Assembly (NCBI GenBank): GCA_041685075.1 | Contig: JAWLGN010000224.1 | Location: forward strand, 1 to 8,970 | DNA: 8,970 bases | Direction of reading: 5' to 3' | From: JAMCRM01 sp041685075 | GTDB lineage: Bacteria; Acidobacteriota; Terriglobia; Bryobacterales; Bryobacteraceae | Position numbers and translations under genes: made by a program | In this document: one piece after another, positions 6,893 to 8,970 of the stretch | Layout: each line of letters opens with the position of its first letter | Position numbering within the stretch: position 1 is the stretch's first letter | The notes under the pieces: model-generated | What the model saw: the letters and a program-made list of their open reading frames with translations, nothing else | Databases searched by the model: none | Told to the model about the DNA's origin: nothing

Positions 6893-7341
6893 TGGTTGGA
6901 GCACGCCAGCACCTCGAAGCCTTCCGAGCGGTACAGGCTGTTGCCGGTATCGTTATCGGTGAGGCATTCGAGGTGCGCGTGCGCGGCGCCCTGGGACTTC
7001 ATGTAGTCCAGCATGCCGCGCAGCATTTCGCGCCCGTAGCCCTGTCCCTGGCAGCGCCGGTCGACGGCCAGCAGGTCGATGAACCCCAGCGCCGTTTCGG
7101 TATCGATGGTGCCGCTGGCGAAGGCCACGATCTGTCCGTCCGCTTCCCCGACCAGCACGCGCTGGCTGTCGAAGGCGCGGCGGAAACGGCTGCGCCAGCG
7201 CTGGCGCCAGTCCTTGCCGTTGAGCGGCCCGAAGCGCTCGTCCACCTTGCGGAACCAGGTAATGGGCTCGAAGCTGTCGAGGGTGAGGCTCTCCAGCGCC
7301 GGATAGTCTTCCGGGACTGCGAGACGGAATGCTAGCGCCAT
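6871..7341 (-). CDS. GNAT-family N-acetyltransferase
   Basis: Predicted acetyl-CoA-dependent acyltransferase of 156 residues, typical single-domain GNAT length, cytoplasmic. The core strand FIDLLAVDRRCQGQGYGREML (residues 87-107) carries the motif A pyrophosphate-binding loop R96-x-x-G99-x-G101. The C-terminal part, HLECLTDNDTGNSLYRSEGFEV (123-144), is the familiar motif B region in which Asn and Tyr contact CoA. An N-terminal acceptor-binding half (FRLAVPEDYPALESLTL) is present, and the protein ends at WFLRIP. The acceptor (amine, aminoglycoside, peptide N-terminus) cannot be told from the sequence. The ATG at 7341 has no strong ribosome site. The gene sits on the minus strand between two paralogous transglycosylases, which suggests an insertion or local rearrangement and not a shared operon. 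The last six codons lie within a tandem repeat that continues past the stop. Confidence 0.9.
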   Translation of the reverse strand: MALAFRLAVPEDYPALESLTLDSFEPITWFRKVDERFGPLNGKDWRQRWRSRFRRAFDSQRVLVGEADGQIVAFASGTIDTETALGFIDLLAVDRRCQGQGYGREMLRGMLDYMKSQGAAHAHLECLTDNDTGNSLYRSEGFEVLACSNHWFLRIP

Positions 7342-7427
7342 AGCTCTAATGAAGCACAGCGCGGCGTCCGCCGGAAAATGCTCTCCACGCCCGGCGCTCC
7401 CGCTGCGTCACAATGGTAGTTACGGCC

Positions 7428-8078
7428 ATGCGCGTGAGGTTTTTTGCCGCCCTGCTGCTTCTGTCCTGCCGGTTATGGGCCGGGGAGTATGCCGTCTTCC
7501 AGAGCGGCGCGCGGCTGCGCATCGACCGTCACGAAACGCTCGGCGACACGGTGCGGCTGCACGCCGGCGGCGGCACGATCGAGATGCCGGCCTCCGAAAT
7601 CGCCGCTTTCGAGCCGGAAGAACACGTCGCTCCCCCGCCCGCAACCGCGCAGCCTCAGGCCGCCGCGCACACCGCCGCGCCCGTCCCCACTCCCGACGAG
7701 GCCCGGCGCCTGATCGAAGAGGCCGCGCGCAAGTACTCCATCGACGCCAATCTGCTTCACAGCCTGGTCAAAGCCGAATCCGGCTACCGCCAGGACGCCG
7801 TCTCGCCCAAGGGCGCCATCGGGCTGATGCAGTTGATGCCCTCCACCGCCCGCATGTACGGCGCCGATCCCACCGATGCCGCCCAGAACGTCGAAGCCGG
7901 CACACGGTACCTGGCGGAGTTGCTGCTCAAGTACAACGGCGGCGTCTACCGCGCGCTGGCCGCCTATAACGCCGGTCCGGGCGCCGTGGACCGCCACGGC
8001 GACATCCCTCCCTACCGCGAGACGCGCGAGTACGTCCGGCGCGTGGTGGAGAACTGGACCCGCGCTACCCGCCGCTGA
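7428..8078 (+). CDS. secreted lytic transglycosylase, SLT domain (second paralogue)
   Basis: Second peptidoglycan lytic transglycosylase, 216 residues from the ATG at 7428; an ATG at 7413 in the same frame would add five residues. I chose 7428 because MRVRFF followed by ALLLLS is a normal signal-peptide start, but neither has a clear ribosome site. Cleavage is probably after WAG (about residue 19). LLSC at 11-14 is a poor lipobox match, so a lipoprotein is possible but less likely. Residues 21-65 repeat the N-terminal module of the gene at 6069 (AVFQSGARLRIDRHE, then TVRLHAGGGTIE and EIAAFE). A Pro/Ala linker (66-90) precedes the SLT domain, with catalytic Glu117 in KAESGYR, SPKGAIGLMQLMP (126-138) and AYNAGPGAVDRHGD (179 on). 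All key residues are intact, so both copies should be active. The Sel1-repeat gene begins about 52 bp downstream on the same strand and may be co-transcribed. Confidence 0.92.
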   Translation: MRVRFFAALLLLSCRLWAGEYAVFQSGARLRIDRHETLGDTVRLHAGGGTIEMPASEIAAFEPEEHVAPPPATAQPQAAAHTAAPVPTPDEARRLIEEAARKYSIDANLLHSLVKAESGYRQDAVSPKGAIGLMQLMPSTARMYGADPTDAAQNVEAGTRYLAELLLKYNGGVYRALAAYNAGPGAVDRHGDIPPYRETREYVRRVVENWTRATRR

Positions 8079-8130
8079 GCGTCTCTGTAACCATCCCGAC
8101 TTAGGCCGGTTGATTGCACCCGTCCCCTGC

Positions 8131-8970
8131 GTGGTGACTCGAACGTTTCCTGCTTTCCTCATCCTGGCGGTGCTGGCGCCCCTGGCGCGCGGCGAGTTCC
8201 AAGCCGGTCTGGAGGCTTACCAGCGCGGCGACTACGCTGCCGCTCTCGAAGCCTGGCTCCCTGTTGCCGAACGCGGCGACGCCAACGCGCAGTACAACGT
8301 CGGGCTGCTCTACGCGCGCGGCGAAGGCATCCCGCAGGATCTTGCCCAGGCCGCCGAATGGTACCGGAAAGCCGCCGAACAGGGTGTTGCCGCCGCGCAG
8401 CATAACCTGGCCGTCATCCACGCCAACGGGCAGGGCGTGCCGCAGAACATGACCGAGGCGCTCCACTGGTTTCGCCTGGCCGCCGAACAGGGCGTCCCCG
8501 AAGCCCAGGACAGCCTCGGCTATATCTACGGCACCGGCCAGGGCGTGAAGAAGGACTATGCCGAAGCGCTCAAGTGGTTTCGTATGGCCGCCGCACAGGG
8601 CATTCCCGGCGCGCAGTACAACCTGGGGGTGATGTACGACCTCGGGCAGGGAGTGGAGCGCAACTTCTCTGAAGCGCTGGCCTGGTACCGGAAGGCCGCC
8701 GTGCAAGGCTACCCCGCGGCGCTATGCAACATCGGGGTTCTCTATTACAACGCCCAGGGAGTGAAACGCGACCTGGTGGAATCCTACGCCTGGGTGAGCC
8801 GCTGCGAGAGCGCCGGCGACCCGCGCGGGGCGCAGCTTCGCCGCATCGTGGAGAAGCGCCTGAAGCCGCAAGAACTGGAACGCGGCCGCAGGCTGGCGGC
8901 GGCCTGGCGTCCGGGCGGACCCGTGCGGGTGGCTTCCGACAACACGCGCCTGTTCGCGGGCGCGCCGCCC
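8131..8970 (+). CDS. secreted Sel1-repeat (SLR) protein, 3' end beyond the window
   Basis: An open frame with no stop to the window edge, giving at least 280 residues. No ATG suits; GTG at 8131 (or the next codon, 8134) gives a short start, TRTF, then the hydrophobic run PAFLILAVLAPLA, a signal peptide probably cleaved near residue 21. TTG at 8110 is an alternative. Residues 22-50 (EFQAGLEAYQRGDYAAALEA) resemble a TPR half-repeat. Five tandem Sel1-like repeats of exactly 36 residues follow, starting at 51, 87, 123, 159 and 195. Each shows the A-x-x-x-L-G-x-x-Y-x-x-G-x-G-V pattern, then A-x-x-W-(Y/F)-x-x-A-A-x-x-G. Such repeats form alpha-solenoids that bind other proteins; they are not catalytic. 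After residue 231 the sequence is helical and Arg/Lys-rich, then Gly/Pro-rich at the edge. A role as an exported scaffold linked to the upstream transglycosylase is inference from adjacency only. Confidence 0.88.
   Translation, partial: MVTRTFPAFLILAVLAPLARGEFQAGLEAYQRGDYAAALEAWLPVAERGDANAQYNVGLLYARGEGIPQDLAQAAEWYRKAAEQGVAAAQHNLAVIHANGQGVPQNMTEALHWFRLAAEQGVPEAQDSLGYIYGTGQGVKKDYAEALKWFRMAAAQGIPGAQYNLGVMYDLGQGVERNFSEALAWYRKAAVQGYPAALCNIGVLYYNAQGVKRDLVESYAWVSRCESAGDPRGAQLRRIVEKRLKPQELERGRRLAAAWRPGGPVRVASDNTRLFAGAPP
8281..8820 (+). repeat. five in-frame 108-bp coding repeats (Sel1-like)
   Basis: The unit borders at 8281, 8389, 8497, 8605 and 8713 are exactly 108 bp apart with no insertions. At the protein level, units share the start AxAQxxLG and the end AAxQG. 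At DNA level similarity is patchy. Units 1 and 4 share TGGTACCGGAA(A/G)GCCGCC, and units 1 and 2 both close with GCCGCCGAACAGGG. This pattern fits repeats that duplicated long ago and are held by selection, with some stretches still nearly identical. Confidence 0.8.

Noticed and set aside
7438..7472. Lipoprotein signal (LLSC) in the second transglycosylase
   Set aside because: Leucine at the -2 position is atypical for a lipobox, and a standard cleavage site after WAG lies a few residues later. Kept only as a minor alternative in that gene's entry.
7349..7969. A plus-strand frame starting with ATG before the second transglycosylase
   Set aside because: It runs in another frame through the signal peptide and SLT domain and has an Arg-rich composition with no motif.
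8101..8706. A 201-codon minus-strand frame with internally repetitive sequence
   Set aside because: Its repeats are the antisense image of the Sel1 repeats in the plus-strand gene, which also has a signal peptide.

Overview
The window is a compact, GC-rich bacterial chromosome segment with no mobile element, integrase or CRISPR array. Genes are packed with overlaps or gaps of 4 to about 90 bp, GTG and TTG starts appear plausible, and every coding frame throws long false ORFs on the opposite strand. The gene set (TldD/TldE pair, MacA/FtsX-type exporter, secreted SLT-domain lytic transglycosylases with a short N-terminal beta module, Sel1-repeat protein) suggests a Gram-negative, diderm bacterium. 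My best guess is an Acidobacteriota (Solibacter/Bryobacter-like) genome. This is inferred from style and remembered similarity, not from a search.

Layout. 1-1867 (+): the 3' end of an FtsX/MacB-type ABC permease, translationally coupled by a GTGA overlap to a HlyD/MacA-type periplasmic adaptor. 1875-1964 (+): a complete tRNA-Ser(UGA) with encoded CCA, whose TATAAT box overlaps the adaptor stop codon. 1984-6029 (-): a three-gene operon read leftwards, threonine synthase - tldD - tldE, with a 4-nt gap between the first two genes and an 11-bp overlap between the last two. 6069-6779 (+), divergent from the operon: a secreted lytic transglycosylase. 6787-6892: a degenerate tandem repeat that includes the 3' end of the next gene. 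6871-7341 (-): a GNAT acetyltransferase. 7428-8078 (+): a second lytic transglycosylase, paralogous to the first along its whole length. 8131-8970 (+): a secreted Sel1-repeat protein cut by the window edge.

How the parts work together. The permease and adaptor are the inner-membrane and periplasmic parts of an envelope export pump. TldD supplies the zinc site and TldE the non-catalytic partner of one cytoplasmic metalloprotease. Their co-transcription with threonine synthase may only reflect operon packing. The right third is a cell-envelope neighbourhood: two peptidoglycan-cleaving enzymes with the same unusual N-terminal module, then an exported Sel1-repeat scaffold protein, with a small acetyltransferase inserted on the opposite strand.

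I found no clearly new defence or biosynthetic system. The most noteworthy items are the shared N-terminal module of the two transglycosylases, the decayed tandem copies of the acetyltransferase gene's 3' end, and the tRNA promoter embedded in the preceding stop codon. No gene-free stretch exceeds 300 bases.
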